In this document: positions 62,464 through 64,000 of the stretch, piece after piece | How positions within the stretch are numbered: position 1 is the stretch's first letter | How the letters are laid out: each line of letters starts with the position of its first letter | NCBI GenBank assembly: GCA_964243295.1 | Contig: CAXTEJ010000012.1 | Location: forward strand, 14,051-78,050 | Reading direction: 5' to 3' | Length of the DNA stretch: 64,000 nt | DNA from: CAXTEJ01 sp964243295 | Lineage (GTDB): Bacteria; Actinomycetota; Actinomycetes; Actinomycetales; Angustibacteraceae | The notes under the pieces: generated by a model | What the model was told of the DNA's origin: nothing | Database searches by the model: none | Seen by the model: the letters and a program-made list of their open reading frames with translations, nothing else | Position numbers and translations under genes: made by a program

Positions 62464-63273
62464 GTGAGCGTCTTGGACGACATCGTCGCGGGAGTGCGCG
62501 AGGACCTCGCGGTCCGCCAGGCGCACGTTTCGCTCGACGCCCTGCGTGAGCGGGTGGCGCGAGTGCCCGACGCCCACGACGCGCTGGCGGCTCTGCGCTC
62601 GCCCGGCGTCGGTGTCATCGCCGAGGTCAAGCGGTCGAGCCCCAGCAAGGGCGCCCTAGCCGAGATCGCCGACCCCGCGGGCCTCGCCCGTGACTACGCC
62701 GCCGGCGGCGCCAGCGTGATCAGCGTGCTGACCGAGCAGCGCCGCTTCGGCGGCAGTCTCGACGACCTCGACGCCGTGCGCGCGACCGTCGACACCGCGG
62801 TGCTGCGCAAGGACTTCGTGTTCTCGAGCTACCAGCTGTGGGAGGCGCGCGCCCACGGCGCGGACGTCGTCCTGCTCATCGTCGCGGCCCTCGACCAGCC
62901 GGCGCTGGTCTCGCTGCACGAGCGCGCCCAGTCCCTCGGCCTGACCGTGCTCGTCGAGGTGCACGACGAGCAGGAGGTCGAGCGCGCGGTCGACGCCGGC
63001 GCTCGCGTCATCGGCGTCAACGCCCGAGACCTGCGCACCCTCACCGTCGACCGCACCACCTTCGCGCGCGTCGCCCCGCACATCCCGGACGACGTCGTCA
63101 AGGTCGCCGAGTCCGGCGTCCGCGGCCCCCACGACGTGCTCGAGTACGCCCGGCACGGCGCCGACGCCGTCCTGGTCGGCGAGAGCCTGGTGATCGGCGG
63201 CGACCCGCGTGCCGCGGTCGCCGACCTCGTCGCCGCCGGCGCCCACCCCGCGCTGCGTCACGGCCGCCGCTGA
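62464..63273 (+). CDS. trpC: Indole-3-glycerol phosphate synthase
   Basis: TrpC closes the indole ring. GTG 62464, preceded by GGGGAG at 7 bases, matches the family start VLDDIVAGVREDL and gives 269 residues; the in-frame GTG at 62437 would add nine residues as a leaderless form. AEVKRSSPSKG carries the catalytic Lys, VLRKDFVFSSYQLWEAR and GVNARDLRTL are intact, and ESGVRGPHDV forms the phosphate site. Confidence 0.96.
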   Translation: MSVLDDIVAGVREDLAVRQAHVSLDALRERVARVPDAHDALAALRSPGVGVIAEVKRSSPSKGALAEIADPAGLARDYAAGGASVISVLTEQRRFGGSLDDLDAVRATVDTAVLRKDFVFSSYQLWEARAHGADVVLLIVAALDQPALVSLHERAQSLGLTVLVEVHDEQEVERAVDAGARVIGVNARDLRTLTVDRTTFARVAPHIPDDVVKVAESGVRGPHDVLEYARHGADAVLVGESLVIGGDPRAAVADLVAAGAHPALRHGRR

Positions 63274-63306
63274 CCGGCGCACCGGCCACCCGGCGAGCCT
63301 GAGAGC

Positions 63307-64000
<694 letters not shown>

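Overview
The window is a very GC-rich, densely packed stretch of an actinobacterial chromosome (class Actinomycetes). Evidence: efp-nusB-bldD-pyrR synteny, a BldD with the c-di-GMP signature, an mIHF nucleoid protein, the long two-domain HisG, many GTG starts with GTGA or TGATG overlaps, and -10 boxes of the form TANNNT placed 6-8 bases before start codons (leaderless genes). I cannot name genus or species.

Layout. 1-2072: a secreted fibronectin-III-like protein on the minus strand, cut by the left edge. 2278-3871: efp, nusB and, convergent, bldD. 4010-14633: the whole de novo pyrimidine operon (PyrR RNA site, pyrR, pyrB, pyrC, a membrane protein, carA, carB, pyrK-like, pyrD, pyrF). 14741-24352: mihF, gmk, rpoZ, coaBC, metK, priA, a HAD phosphatase, def, fmt, rsmB. 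24593-28241: a small unknown protein, a VOC protein, a broken acyltransferase, and an ECF sigma/anti-sigma pair divergent from a secreted DUF4394 protein. 28506-32740: phosphoketolase, acetate kinase and ribulose-phosphate epimerase, which together could carry sugar phosphates to acetyl-P and ATP. 32807-33771: FMN riboswitch, a mini-ORF and a RibM/PnuC riboflavin transporter. 33768-36966: a flavin oxidoreductase, hisE, hisG, a PH-domain protein and a MobA-like enzyme.

37525-45921: a glycosidase-like lipoprotein, a FUSC membrane protein, a P-loop kinase, hydrolases, ilvA, an EamA exporter, and an AraC/VOC pair. 46170-50143 looks like a small accessory island: cupin, a decayed IS256-type element fused to the end of a MarR gene, an NmrA-like oxidoreductase with a clear operator, and a frameshifted DUF2236 gene. 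50199-64000: a beta-lactamase-fold protein, a YchJ-like protein, hisF, a TIGR03085-type protein, a heterodimeric ABC exporter, a secreted TAP-like peptidase, then hisI-trpE-membrane protein-HGC protein-trpC-trpB, with trpB cut by the right edge.

The least expected signals are non-coding. A repeat family with core GTGATCATGCGATCCCGG lies at three convergent gene junctions, every copy oriented with the gene before it. Six TAG stop codons double as the first bases of a TAGNNT -10 box for the next gene. An identical GTGAAC-N17-CGTAC promoter faces both ways between the ECF sigma gene and its neighbour. Mini-ORFs overlap the start codons of three genes. No tRNA, rRNA, CRISPR array or prophage was seen.
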